Shown: positions 9,692 through 18,450, counted from the stretch's first letter. The stretch: 64,000 bases of DNA from Pseudorhodoferax soli (GCF_003337555.1 NZ_QPJK01000002.1:930001-994000); one strand, 5' to 3'. Translations and numbers: made by a program. The notes: generated by a model not told the origin, from the letters alone.

Positions 9692-10605
9692 GCATGCCAT
9701 CGCGCCCCTTCCGCCAGGTCGATGTCTTCACCGACCAGCCCTACTACGGCAACCCGCTGGCCGTGGTGCTCGACGGCTCCGGCCTCACCGACGCGCAGAT
9801 GCAGCGCTTCGCGCAGTGGACCAACCTGTCGGAGACCACCTTCGTGCTGCCGGCGACCGAGCCCGGCGCCGACTACCGGCTGCGCATCTTCACGCCCGGC
9901 GGCGAACTGCCCTTCGCGGGCCACCCCACGCTGGGCAGCTGCCACGCCTGGCTGGCCGCCGGCGGCCAGCCGCGGGGCGGCGAAACCATCGTGCAGCAAT
10001 GCGGCGCGGGCCTGGTGCGCATCCGGCGCGAGGGCGAACGCCTGGCCTTCGCGGCACCGGCGCTCAAGCGCAGCGCGCCACGCCCGACCGAGCTGGCCCA
10101 GGTCGCCTCGGCCCTGGGCCTGAAGGCCGCACAGATCGTCAGCAGCCAGGTGCTGGACAACGGCCCGGTCTGGTTCACGCTGCTGCTGGACGACCCGACC
10201 ACGGTGCTGCGCTTGCAGCCGGACCACGTGGTGCTCAAGGCGCTGGGCCACAAGATCGGCGTGGCCGCGCTGGACGGCGCGGCCGCCACGCCGCTGATCG
10301 CGCGGGGCAACCGCGAGGCCCGGGCCTTCGGCGCATCGGCCCCCGCGCCAACCGAGGCGCCATCGCTGGTGGTGCGCGCGTTCGCGGCGGCCAGCGGCAT
10401 CCTGGAAGATCCGGTGACGGGCAGCCTCAACGCGAGCCTGGCGCAATGGCTGATCGCCGACGAACACATCGCCGCGCCCTACGTGGCCACGCAAGGCGCC
10501 TGCCTGGGCCGCGACGGCATGGTCCACATCGCGCGCGACGCCGAGGGGCAGGTCTGGGTGGGCGGGCACTCCGTCGTGTGCATCGCAGGCACGGTGACGC
10601 TATGA
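9688..10605 (+). CDS. PhzF-family isomerase
   Basis: 305 residues of the diaminopimelate-epimerase-like fold. The N-terminus FRQVDVFTDQPYYGNPLAVV, the catalytic Glu in NLSETTF, and FAGHPTLG and DPVTGSLNA near the C-terminus are PhzF signatures. PhzF proteins isomerise small acids such as dihydro-hydroxyanthranilate; most operon-borne members have unknown substrates. No other phenazine genes are present, so phenazine synthesis is unlikely. Both ends overlap neighbours by 4 bases. Confidence 0.9.
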   Translation: MSMPSRPFRQVDVFTDQPYYGNPLAVVLDGSGLTDAQMQRFAQWTNLSETTFVLPATEPGADYRLRIFTPGGELPFAGHPTLGSCHAWLAAGGQPRGGETIVQQCGAGLVRIRREGERLAFAAPALKRSAPRPTELAQVASALGLKAAQIVSSQVLDNGPVWFTLLLDDPTTVLRLQPDHVVLKALGHKIGVAALDGAAATPLIARGNREARAFGASAPAPTEAPSLVVRAFAAASGILEDPVTGSLNASLAQWLIADEHIAAPYVATQGACLGRDGMVHIARDAEGQVWVGGHSVVCIAGTVTL

Positions 10606-11570
10606 CCGCCACCCTGCCCACGCGGGCCGAGATCGAGCGCGCCGCCGCGCTCGTCCACGGCGCCTTTCCGGCCACGCCCCAGCACCGCTGGGCACTGGCC
10701 AGCCAGCGCCTGGGCACGGACTGCTGGCTCAAGCACGAGAACCACACGCCGGTCGGCGCCTTCAAGATCCGCGGCGGCCTGACCTACTTCGCCGCGCTGG
10801 CGGCGGCCGGCCCGCTGCCCGCCGAGGTCGTCAGCGCCACGCGCGGCAACCATGGCCAGAGCATCGGCTGGGCCGCGCGCGCCCATGGCGTGCGCTGCAC
10901 CATCGTCGTGCCGCACGGCAACTCGGTCGAGAAGAACGCCGCCATGCGCGCGCTGGGGGCCACGCTGATCGAGCACGGCCATGACTTCCAGGAAAGCCGC
11001 GAGTACGCCATGGGCCTCGCGGCCGAGCGTGGTGCCCACATGGTGCCGAGCTTTCACCAGGCGCTGGTGCTGGGCGTGGCCACCTACTGGTGGGAATTCC
11101 TGCGCGCCGTGCCGCAACTCGACGTGGTCTACGTGCCGATCGGCCAGGGCTCGGGCGCCTGTGCGGCCATTGCGGCCAAGCGCGCGCTGGGCCATGCGGC
11201 GCGCATCGTCGGCGTGGTCAGCGCACATGCCACGACCTATGCCGACTCCCTCGCGGCCGGCCACGTGGTCGAGTCCCCGGTCACCACGCGGCTGGCCGAC
11301 GGCATGGCCTGCCGCGTGGCCGATGAGCAAGCGCTGGCGATCCTCGCCGGCGGTCTGGACCATGTCGTGCAGGTGACGGATGCGGAAGTGGCGAGCGCCA
11401 TGCACGCGCTGTTTATCGACACGCACAACGTGGCCGAAGGCGCCGGCGCTGCCGGCTTCGCTGCCGCGCTCCAGGAACGTGCCGCGCTGCGCGGCCTGGC
11501 CGTGGGCGCCGTGCTGAGCGGCGGCAACGTGGACGCGCCCATGTTCGCCGAAGTGCTTTCCAAGGAGTGA
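10602..11570 (+). CDS. Threonine-dehydratase-like PLP lyase
   Basis: 322 residues of fold type II PLP enzyme. The PLP lysine lies in VGAFKIRGG, the phosphate loop is GQGSGACAA, and the LSGGN motif near the C-terminus binds the pyridine nitrogen. It lacks a C-terminal ACT regulatory domain, so it is of the catabolic serine/threonine dehydratase or hydroxy-amino-acid ammonia-lyase type (TdcB/EutB-like). It probably converts a beta-hydroxy amino acid to a 2-oxo acid plus ammonia. Sixth gene of the coupled operon. Confidence 0.87.
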   Translation: MTATLPTRAEIERAAALVHGAFPATPQHRWALASQRLGTDCWLKHENHTPVGAFKIRGGLTYFAALAAAGPLPAEVVSATRGNHGQSIGWAARAHGVRCTIVVPHGNSVEKNAAMRALGATLIEHGHDFQESREYAMGLAAERGAHMVPSFHQALVLGVATYWWEFLRAVPQLDVVYVPIGQGSGACAAIAAKRALGHAARIVGVVSAHATTYADSLAAGHVVESPVTTRLADGMACRVADEQALAILAGGLDHVVQVTDAEVASAMHALFIDTHNVAEGAGAAGFAAALQERAALRGLAVGAVLSGGNVDAPMFAEVLSKE

Positions 11571-11573
11571 CAC

Positions 11574-12206
11574 ATGGTTCCCCTGCACGACCTGGGCTGG
11601 TTCGCCCTCGCCACGCTGGCCATGGCGCTGACGCCCGGCCCCAACATGCTCTATTGCGTCTCGCGCACGCTGAGCCAGGGCCGCGGCGCGGGCCTGGTGT
11701 CGCTGGCCGGCGTGCTGGCGGCCTTCGTCGTTCACATCCTGGCGGCGGCCTTCGGCCTCACGGCCCTGCTGCTGGCGGTGCCCTTCGCGTTCGGCGCGAT
11801 CAAGGCGGTGGGTGCGGCCTATCTCGCCTGGCTGGCTTGGCAGGCGCTCAAGCCCGGCGGCAGCGGCCCGTTCCAGGCGCGCCAGCTGCCCGTGCACTCC
11901 ACCGGCACGCTGCTGCGCATGGGCTTTTTGACCAACCTGCTGAATCCCAAGGTCGCGCTGTTCACGCTGTCCTTCTTCCCGCAGTTCCTGCATCCCGAGC
12001 ACGGCAGCGTGCTGCTGCAGGCGCTGCAGCTGGGCGCGGTGCAGATCGCGGCCAGCGCAGCCGTCAACACGCTGGTCATCTTCGGTGCCGCCAGCATCAC
12101 CGGGCTTCTCTCGCGCAGCGCAGGCTGGATGCGCGCGCAGCGCTATGTGATGGGCTCGGTGCTGGCGTTCCTGGCGCTGCGGGTGGCGTTGATCGAGCGC
12201 AAGTGA
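11574..12206 (+). CDS. LysE-family amino-acid exporter (second)
   Basis: 210 residues, about six membrane segments, with the ALTPGPNMLYCVSRTLSQG signature of LysE/RhtB proteins. It begins 3 bases after the dehydratase stop with a good AAGGAG site, so it closes the operon that started with another LysE-family gene. Having three exporters in one operon (with the EamA protein) suggests that avoiding build-up of an amino acid or analogue is part of the job. Confidence 0.88.
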   Translation: MVPLHDLGWFALATLAMALTPGPNMLYCVSRTLSQGRGAGLVSLAGVLAAFVVHILAAAFGLTALLLAVPFAFGAIKAVGAAYLAWLAWQALKPGGSGPFQARQLPVHSTGTLLRMGFLTNLLNPKVALFTLSFFPQFLHPEHGSVLLQALQLGAVQIAASAAVNTLVIFGAASITGLLSRSAGWMRAQRYVMGSVLAFLALRVALIERK

Positions 12207-12207
12207 G

Positions 12208-12426
12208 TCAGACTCCGCGCCAAGGTGTAGCGGTCGGCCGCTGCGCAGCCCGCCCGAGCGCGCGTGCACGCAGGTAGGCGTGGACCTCGTCCGCAGCAAA
12301 GCACTCACCGGACTGCAAGGCCTCGCTGCGTGCGGCCAGTGCCGCAGCGACAAATGCCCGGCGCGCGTCACCGGGCAAGCAGGCGCCGAACGGTGTCGCA
12401 TCCTGGGGATCGCTGGGTGAAGTCAT
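12208..12426 (-). CDS. Small antitoxin-like hypothetical protein
   Basis: A 72-residue protein, convergent with the LysE gene and 1 base from its stop. A Shine-Dalgarno sequence (AGGAAGAAG) precedes the ATG. The stretch AARSEALQSGECFAADEVHA resembles the C-terminal part of ParD/RHH-type or prevent-host-death antitoxins, in which an acidic VxxEEV segment binds the toxin. No toxin gene is adjacent. Gene is likely real; function is a weak inference. Confidence 0.5.
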   Translation of the reverse strand: MTSPSDPQDATPFGACLPGDARRAFVAAALAARSEALQSGECFAADEVHAYLRARALGRAAQRPTATPWRGV

Positions 12427-12533
12427 CTTCTTCCTGGTGAGTTTGGAAACGGCACAGCATGGTAGTCCGGCCTGCCGTGACCGCGTCTCAGCCGTGACAG
12501 CCCTGCCAACCGCCTGCCTTACAGTCGCGCGCC

Positions 12534-13217
12534 ATGGGAACCCTCTACCTTGTGCGCCACGGCCAGGCCTCGTTCGGTGCCGACGATTACGACCAGCTCA
12601 GCGCGCAAGGCCAGCGCCAGAGCGTGCGGCTGGGCGAGTATTTCGCGTTCAAGGGCATCGCGTTCGAGGCCACGCTGACCGGCACGCTGCGCCGCCACGC
12701 GCAGACTTTTGCCGGCATCCAGCAAGGCATGGAAGCCGCCGGCACGCCGCCGCTGCCCGAGCCCTCGGCCTGGCCCGGCCTCAACGAGTACGACAGCGCG
12801 GCCGTGATCGCCACGGTGCACCCCGAGGCGCTGCAAAAGCCCACCACGCCCGAGCTGTACAAGCACCACTTCCGCGTGCTGCGCCAGGGCCTGACGGCCT
12901 GGATGGCCGGCCGCGTGCAGCCCGAGGGCATGCCGACCTATGTGGAATTCCGCGACGGCATCGCGGCCGTGCTCGACCACGTGCGCACGCGCCACACCGG
13001 CAACGTGCTGCTGGTCTCCAGCGGCGGGCCGATCTCCACGGCCGTGGGCCAGGTGCTGGGCACGGCGCCCGAGACCACCATCGACCTCAACATGCGCATC
13101 CGCAACAGCGCCGTGACGGAATTCGTCTACACCCAGAGCCGGCATGTGCTGCTGACCTACAACACGCTGCCGCACCTGGACCATCCGGACCACGCGGGCT
13201 GGATCACCTTCGCGTGA
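12534..13217 (+). CDS. Histidine phosphatase family protein
   Basis: 227 residues of the phosphoglycerate-mutase-like superfamily. The nucleophile motif LVRHGQAS is at the N-terminus and an arginine of the LTGTLRRHAQTF segment completes the phosphate pocket. The second catalytic histidine, normally in a SHGG-type motif, is replaced: the segment reads LLVSSGGPIS. Some subfamilies share this change, so activity cannot be assumed or excluded. Monocistronic. Confidence 0.85.
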   Translation: MGTLYLVRHGQASFGADDYDQLSAQGQRQSVRLGEYFAFKGIAFEATLTGTLRRHAQTFAGIQQGMEAAGTPPLPEPSAWPGLNEYDSAAVIATVHPEALQKPTTPELYKHHFRVLRQGLTAWMAGRVQPEGMPTYVEFRDGIAAVLDHVRTRHTGNVLLVSSGGPISTAVGQVLGTAPETTIDLNMRIRNSAVTEFVYTQSRHVLLTYNTLPHLDHPDHAGWITFA

Positions 13218-13310
13218 AGGTTCCAGCCATGTGATTCGTCGCTTCGGACGATGCGTGCGGACATGGGCATGTCGACCATGGCTGCACCATTCCAACGAAG
13301 GAGACGACAC

Positions 13311-14507
13311 ATGCGCTTGCGCACTTCCGCCCTCAGCCTGGGCCTTTCGATCCTCGCGGCCTGGGCCGCCCCCGCGGCCGCCCAGACGCCCGGGGTCACC
13401 GCCACCGAGATCAAGATCGGCTCGACCCAGCCGCTGAGCGGCCCGGCCTCGGCCTACGGCGTGGTCGCGGCCTCCACCGAGGCCTACTTCACGCGGCTCA
13501 ACGAAGCCGGCGGCATCCACGGCCGCAAGATCACCTGGCTGCCCATGGACGACGCGTTCACGCCAGCCAAGACGGTGGAGCAGACGCGCAAGCTCGTGGA
13601 GCAGGAAGGCGTATTCATGATCTTCGCGCCGCAGGGCACGGCGGCGTCGTCGTCGGTCACCAAGTACCTCAACGCCAAGAAGGTGCCGCAGTTCTTCGTC
13701 AACTCGGGCTCGCACCTGTTCCAGAACCCCAAGGACCTGCCCTGGACGGTGCCCTACCTGCCGACCTACTACGGTGAGTCGCGCATCTACGCCAAGCACA
13801 TCCTCGCGAACAAGCCCGACGCCAAGGTCGGCGTGCTCTACCAGAACGACGATTTCGGCCGCGACTACCTGCGCGGCATCAAGGCCGGCCTGGGCGACAA
13901 GGCGGCCAAGATGGTCATCAGCGAGCAAGGCTACGAGGTGAGCGACCCAACCGTGGACTCGCAGATCGTGGCGCTCAAGTCGGCCGGCGTGGACGTGGTG
14001 CTGCTGGGCTCGCTGTCCAAGCAGTCCAGCCAGGCCATCCGCAAGATGGCGGACCTGAACTGGAAGCCGACCATCTACATGAGCTACATCTCGGCCAACG
14101 TGTCGCCGACCTTCACCAACGCCGGGCTGGACAAGGCGACGGGCATCATCACCGCCACCGCCATCAAGGACCCGACCGACACGCGCTGGGCCAACGACAA
14201 GGACTACCAGGACTGGCTGGCCTGGATGAAGAAGTACTACCCCAAGGGCGACCTCAACAACATGAGCAACGTGTTCGCCTACATCGCCGCCAACACGCTG
14301 GAGCATGCGCTGCGCGAGACCGGCAAGGACCTCACGCGCGAAGGCCTGCTCAAGACGCTCAGCACGCTGGACTACGCCGCACCCATGCTCACGCCCGGCG
14401 TGAAGCTCACGTTCTCGCCCAACGACTACAACCCCTACAAGAAGCTGCAGATGCAGCGCTTCGACGGCACCAAGTGGACGCTGCTGGGCGAGCCGATCGG
14501 CGACTGA
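13311..14507 (+). CDS. ABC transporter substrate-binding protein, branched-chain/HAAT type
   Basis: 398 residues. A signal peptide ends at AAAQTPG (about residue 24). The mature part contains TEIKIGSTQPLSGPAS, GINGRKI-like IHGRKITW and YQNDDFGRDYL, typical of Peripla_BP_6 proteins that bind branched-chain amino acids, aromatic acids or other carboxylates. The start at 13311 follows GAAGGAG; the frame is open upstream. No permease or ATPase gene is nearby, so it must use one encoded elsewhere. It is a close paralogue of the protein at 15665-16873. Confidence 0.9.
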   Translation: MRLRTSALSLGLSILAAWAAPAAAQTPGVTATEIKIGSTQPLSGPASAYGVVAASTEAYFTRLNEAGGIHGRKITWLPMDDAFTPAKTVEQTRKLVEQEGVFMIFAPQGTAASSSVTKYLNAKKVPQFFVNSGSHLFQNPKDLPWTVPYLPTYYGESRIYAKHILANKPDAKVGVLYQNDDFGRDYLRGIKAGLGDKAAKMVISEQGYEVSDPTVDSQIVALKSAGVDVVLLGSLSKQSSQAIRKMADLNWKPTIYMSYISANVSPTFTNAGLDKATGIITATAIKDPTDTRWANDKDYQDWLAWMKKYYPKGDLNNMSNVFAYIAANTLEHALRETGKDLTREGLLKTLSTLDYAAPMLTPGVKLTFSPNDYNPYKKLQMQRFDGTKWTLLGEPIGD

Positions 14508-14511
14508 GACA

Positions 14512-15552
14512 TCAATCCGGCGTGAGCACCATCTTCAGTGCGCCGGCCTCGCGCGCATCGAACAGCGCATAGGCCTGTGCGCCCTGCGACAAGGGCATGC
14601 GGTGGCTGATCAGCCGCTCGGGCCGCAGCCGGCCAGAAGCCACCAGCGGGAACAGCGCCGGCAGCTCTTCCGAGACCGAGCAGGTGCCCGTGCGGAAGGT
14701 CACGCCGTTGGCGAACAGCCGCTCCAGCGGCAGCGTGTAGCGGCGCGTCTGGTGCACGCCGATGGCCGACACCGTGCCGCGCCGGCCGACCAGGCGCCAG
14801 GCCATGTCCAGCGTGGCGTCCAGCCCCACGACCTCGACCACGCTGTCGACCTTGCGGCCCTGCGTCTGTTCGCGGATGGTCTCCAGGGCCTCGCCGGGGT
14901 GCAGCGCGATGGCACCGGCCTGGGCCGCCAGCGCGCGGCGCTCGGGCACGGGGTCGATGGCGTAGACCTGGCGCGCGCCCATGACAAAGGCGCTGTCCAC
15001 GGCCATCAGGCCGATGGGGCCGAGCCCGATCACAGCCACGCTGGCGCCCGGACGCACGTCAGCCTGGCGCACGCCGAACCAGGCCGTGGCCATGCCGTCG
15101 GTCAGCATCAACGCCTGTTCTTCGGTCAGTCCGTCAGGGATCTTCACGGCGTTGGCATCCGCCGCGGGAATGCGGAAGGCTTCTGCCTGCAGGCCCTGCA
15201 GCGCGGCCGAGATGCCGTAGCACGACCCCTGGCCGCTCTCGCAGCAGTTGACGTTGCCGGCCAGGCAGGAGCGGCAGGCGCCGCAGCCGACCGAGGCGGG
15301 GATCATCACCTTGTCGCCCGCCTTCAGCCGTGTGACGGCGCGGCCCACCTCCACCACCTCGCCCACGGCTTCGTGGCCGACGCAAAAGCCCGTGTCCGTG
15401 GAGAAGCCATGGCCGTGGAAGATGTGCAGGTCGCTCCCGCAGATGGCGCAGCTGCGCATCTTCACGATGGCGTCGCGATCGGATTGCAGCGCTGGATCGT
15501 CCATCGCTTCGTGGCGGATGTCGCGGGTGCCGTGGTAGCGCAGTGCCTTCAT
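14512..15552 (-). CDS. Zinc-dependent alcohol dehydrogenase family protein
   Basis: 346 residues of medium-chain dehydrogenase. The catalytic zinc ligands are in CAICGSDLH and GHEAVGEV. The structural zinc cysteines lie in GCGACRSCLAGNVNCCESG, and the NAD(P)-binding GLGPIGLMA follows. It oxidises an alcohol to an aldehyde or ketone in the cytoplasm. It is divergent from the substrate-binding gene at 15665 and shares the control region with the TTGTCTGACAA palindrome, so it may belong to the same regulon. An AGGAGA site precedes the start. Confidence 0.9.
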   Translation of the reverse strand: MKALRYHGTRDIRHEAMDDPALQSDRDAIVKMRSCAICGSDLHIFHGHGFSTDTGFCVGHEAVGEVVEVGRAVTRLKAGDKVMIPASVGCGACRSCLAGNVNCCESGQGSCYGISAALQGLQAEAFRIPAADANAVKIPDGLTEEQALMLTDGMATAWFGVRQADVRPGASVAVIGLGPIGLMAVDSAFVMGARQVYAIDPVPERRALAAQAGAIALHPGEALETIREQTQGRKVDSVVEVVGLDATLDMAWRLVGRRGTVSAIGVHQTRRYTLPLERLFANGVTFRTGTCSVSEELPALFPLVASGRLRPERLISHRMPLSQGAQAYALFDAREAGALKMVLTPD

Positions 15553-15567
15553 GCCGGGTCTCCTGGG

Positions 15568-15612
15568 TTGACGTTGCCTCGCCTCAAACTATACAGTCTG
15601 CTTGTCTGACAA
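15568..15612 (+). promoter_or_regulatory. Promoter with FadR-type operator TTGTCTGACAA
   Basis: TTGACG (15568-15573), a 16-base spacer and TATACA (15590-15595) form a good sigma-70 promoter for the gene at 15665. The 11-bp palindrome TTGTCTGACAA (15602-15612) sits at the expected transcription start, a repressing position. It matches the FadR-subfamily GntR half-site pattern (GT..AC spaced by three). The same palindrome occurs at 22455-22465. The likely binder is the GntR protein at 18451-19260. Confidence 0.75.
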
Positions 15613-15664
15613 TCTGTCATTCATGCACCAACTGACGCCACCGCGCGATCCTGGAGACAAGGCA

Positions 15665-16873
15665 ATGACGAGACCCCTGACGAAGATCCTGGCGGCCGCC
15701 TCGGTGCTGCTGGCCACGCTGCCCGCGCTGGCCCAGAAGGCCTACGGCCCGGGCGTGAGCGACACCGAGATCAAGCTCGGCCAGTCCATTCCCTACAGCG
15801 GCCCCCTGTCGTCGTACGCCACGCTGGGCAAGACGCAGCTGGCGTACTTCAAGTGGATCAACGAGCAGGGCGGCATCAACGGCCGCAAGATCAACCTGGT
15901 CTCGCTGGACGACGCCTACAGCCCGCCCAAGACGCTGGAGACCACGCGCCGCCTGGTCGAGCAGGACGAGGTGCTAGCCGTCTACGGCACCATCGGCACG
16001 CCCACCAACACCGCCATCCACAAGTACCTGAACGGCAAGAAGGTGCCTCACCTGCTGGCGTCCAGCGGCGGCACCAAGTGGAACGACCCGAAGAACTTCC
16101 CGTGGACCATGGCCTGGCTGCCGACCTACCACGCCGAGGGCCGCATCTACGCCGAGCACATCCTCAAGACCGTGCCCAACGCCAAGGTGGCCGTGCTCTA
16201 CCAGAACGACGACTTCGGCAAGGACTACTACAACGGCTTCAAGGAAGGCCTGGGCGACAAGCTCAAGCAGGTGGTGGTGGCCGACGCCTCGTACGAGGCG
16301 ACCGACCCGACGGTCGACTCGCAGATGGTGGCGCTCAAGAGCTCGGGCGCCAACGTGTTCGTGAACCTGGCCTCGCCCAAGGCCGCCGCGCTGGCGGTGC
16401 GCAAGGTGCACGAGCTGGGCTGGAAGCCGACCGCGCAGTACCTGGTGTCGATCTCGTCGTCGGTGGGCGCGGTACTCAAGCCGGCCGGCATCGATGCGTC
16501 CAACGGCCTCGTCACCGTGCTGTGGCTCAAGGACACGGCCGACCAGCAATGGGCCGACGATGCCGGCATGAAGTGGTACCTGGACTTCATGAAGAAGTAC
16601 TACCCCGAGGGCGACCCGAACGACCTCATGAACGGCATCGCCGTGTCGTCGGCGGCCGTCATGGCGCAGATCATCCGGCAGGCCGGCGACAACCTCACGC
16701 GCGAGAATCTGATGCGCCAGGCCGCCAGCCTGCAGGGTGCCACCGCGCCGCTGCTCCTGCCCGGCATCACGGTGAACACCAGCGCCACCGATTTCGCGAT
16801 GGTCGAATCCATGCAGCTCGCCAGGTTCGACGGCACGCGCTGGGTGCGCTTCGGCGAAGTCATGGGCAAGTGA
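15665..16873 (+). CDS. ABC transporter substrate-binding protein, branched-chain/HAAT type (paralogue)
   Basis: 402 residues with a signal peptide ending near ALAQKAYG. SDTEIKLGQSIPYSGPLSSY, GINGRKINLVSLDDAYSPPK and YQNDDFGKDYYNGF identify a Peripla_BP_6 protein, closely related to the one at 13311-14507. The start at 15665 follows GGAG; the frame extends upstream through the operator and promoter, so longer starts are rejected. It is followed after about 20 bases by an acyl-CoA ligase, suggesting import of a carboxylic acid that is then activated. No membrane components nearby. Confidence 0.9.
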   Translation: MTRPLTKILAAASVLLATLPALAQKAYGPGVSDTEIKLGQSIPYSGPLSSYATLGKTQLAYFKWINEQGGINGRKINLVSLDDAYSPPKTLETTRRLVEQDEVLAVYGTIGTPTNTAIHKYLNGKKVPHLLASSGGTKWNDPKNFPWTMAWLPTYHAEGRIYAEHILKTVPNAKVAVLYQNDDFGKDYYNGFKEGLGDKLKQVVVADASYEATDPTVDSQMVALKSSGANVFVNLASPKAAALAVRKVHELGWKPTAQYLVSISSSVGAVLKPAGIDASNGLVTVLWLKDTADQQWADDAGMKWYLDFMKKYYPEGDPNDLMNGIAVSSAAVMAQIIRQAGDNLTRENLMRQAASLQGATAPLLLPGITVNTSATDFAMVESMQLARFDGTRWVRFGEVMGK

Positions 16874-16895
16874 AGGGCAAGTGAAGGGCAAATCG

Positions 16896-18449
16896 ATGAT
16901 GGCGCCAGAACTCACGCAACTCGGCTCGCTCGGCGACCTCATCGTCACCGCGCTCCAGCGCGGCGGCGACCGCACCGCCTTCATCCACGGCGAACGCCAG
17001 ACCAGCTACCGCGCGTTCGGTGCACAGCTGGCGCGGCTGATCGCCGCACTCGACGCCCAGGGCCTCCAGAAGGGCGACACCATCGCCTCGCTGTCGGGCA
17101 ACCGGCCCGAGGCCTTCCTGGTCTCGTGCGCCGGCTACCTGATGGGCCTGCGCGTGGGCTGGATCAACCCCACCGCATCGGAGAACGACCAGGCCTACCT
17201 GCTGACGGATGCCGGCGTGGGCACGCTGTTCGTCGACCCCGACCTGTTCCGCGAGCGCGGCGAGCGGCTGGCCGCGCGCACCGGCATCCAGCGCGTCTGG
17301 TGGCTGGCGCCGACGGACGCCGGCACCGACATCGACACCCTCTGCCGCGACGCCACGCCCGCCCCGCTGCTGCCGCGCGCCAGCGCCGACGACGTGGCCG
17401 TGCTGGTCTACACCGGGGGCACCACCGGCGTGCCCAAGGGCGTGGTCCACACCCACCGCGTGCAGGTGGCGATGACGCTGATGCAGCTGGCCGACTGGGA
17501 CTGGCCGCAGGAGACCCGCTACCTGGCGCTGACGCCCATCACCCACGCGGCCGGCACCTTCATCCTGCCCACGCTGCTGCGCGGCGGCACGGTGGTGCTG
17601 ACGCATGGCTTCGGCGCCGACAAGTTCATCGACCTGGTCGAGCGCCACCGCATCACCACCACCTTCCTGGTGCCGACGATGCTCTACGTGCTGCTGGACC
17701 ATCCGCGGCTGGCCGATGCCGACCTCTCCAGCCTGCAGATGGTGGCCTATGGCGCCGCGCCCATGCTGCCGAGCCGGCTCACCGAGGGCATGCGCCGGCT
17801 CGGGCCGGTCTTCATGCAGCTGTATGGCCAGTCGGAGGCGCCGATGATGATCACGGTGCTGCGCCAGCGCGACCACGACCCGGAGCACCACCCCGAGCGG
17901 TTGGCCTCGTGCGGATTGCCGGTGATCGGCAACCAGCTGCGGCTGCTGGACGAACAGGGCCGCGAGGTGCCGCAAGGCGAAGTGGGCGAGATCTGCCTGC
18001 GCTCGCCGCTGGTCATGGCCGGCTACCTCAAGAAGCCCGACGAAACCGCCAAGGCCTTGCGCAATGGCTGGCTCTACACCGGCGACCTGGCGCGCCAGGA
18101 TGCCGACGGCTATCTCTACATCGTCGACCGCTCCAAGGACATGGTCATTAGCGGCGGCTTCAACGTCTACCCGCGCGAGGTGGAGGATGTGCTGGCACTG
18201 CACCCGGCGGTTTCTTCGGCCGCCGTGGTGGGCGTGCCCGACCCCAAGTGGGGCGAGCAGGTGCGGGCCATGGTCGTGCTCAAGCAGGGCCAGTCGGCCA
18301 CGGCGGAAGAACTCATGGCGCTGGTGCGCGAGCACAAGGGCGCCGTCAGCGTGCCCAAGCAGATCCGCTTCGTCGCCCAACTGCCGGTCACGACGATCGG
18401 CAAGCTCGACAAGAAGGCGGTGCGGGCGCGCTTCGCGGAGGAAGGCTGA
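16896..18449 (+). CDS. AMP-dependent acyl-CoA synthetase/ligase
   Basis: 517 residues of the ANL superfamily. The P-loop-like motif is YTGGTTGVPKG. YGQSEAP, GDLARQDADGYLYIVDR and the C-terminal catalytic Lys in IGKLDKKAVR are all present. It activates a carboxylic acid to its CoA thioester with ATP. The start may be ATG 16896 or 16899; a GTG at 16881 lies within an 11-base tandem repeat. It is in line with the binding protein upstream and convergent with the GntR gene. Chain length of the substrate is not evident. Confidence 0.9.
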   Translation: MMAPELTQLGSLGDLIVTALQRGGDRTAFIHGERQTSYRAFGAQLARLIAALDAQGLQKGDTIASLSGNRPEAFLVSCAGYLMGLRVGWINPTASENDQAYLLTDAGVGTLFVDPDLFRERGERLAARTGIQRVWWLAPTDAGTDIDTLCRDATPAPLLPRASADDVAVLVYTGGTTGVPKGVVHTHRVQVAMTLMQLADWDWPQETRYLALTPITHAAGTFILPTLLRGGTVVLTHGFGADKFIDLVERHRITTTFLVPTMLYVLLDHPRLADADLSSLQMVAYGAAPMLPSRLTEGMRRLGPVFMQLYGQSEAPMMITVLRQRDHDPEHHPERLASCGLPVIGNQLRLLDEQGREVPQGEVGEICLRSPLVMAGYLKKPDETAKALRNGWLYTGDLARQDADGYLYIVDRSKDMVISGGFNVYPREVEDVLALHPAVSSAAVVGVPDPKWGEQVRAMVVLKQGQSATAEELMALVREHKGAVSVPKQIRFVAQLPVTTIGKLDKKAVRARFAEEG

Positions 18450-18450
18450 A

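Noticed and set aside
9688-10605. Phenazine biosynthesis from the PhzF homologue
   Set aside because: No other phz genes are present and PhzF-like isomerases are common in unrelated operons.
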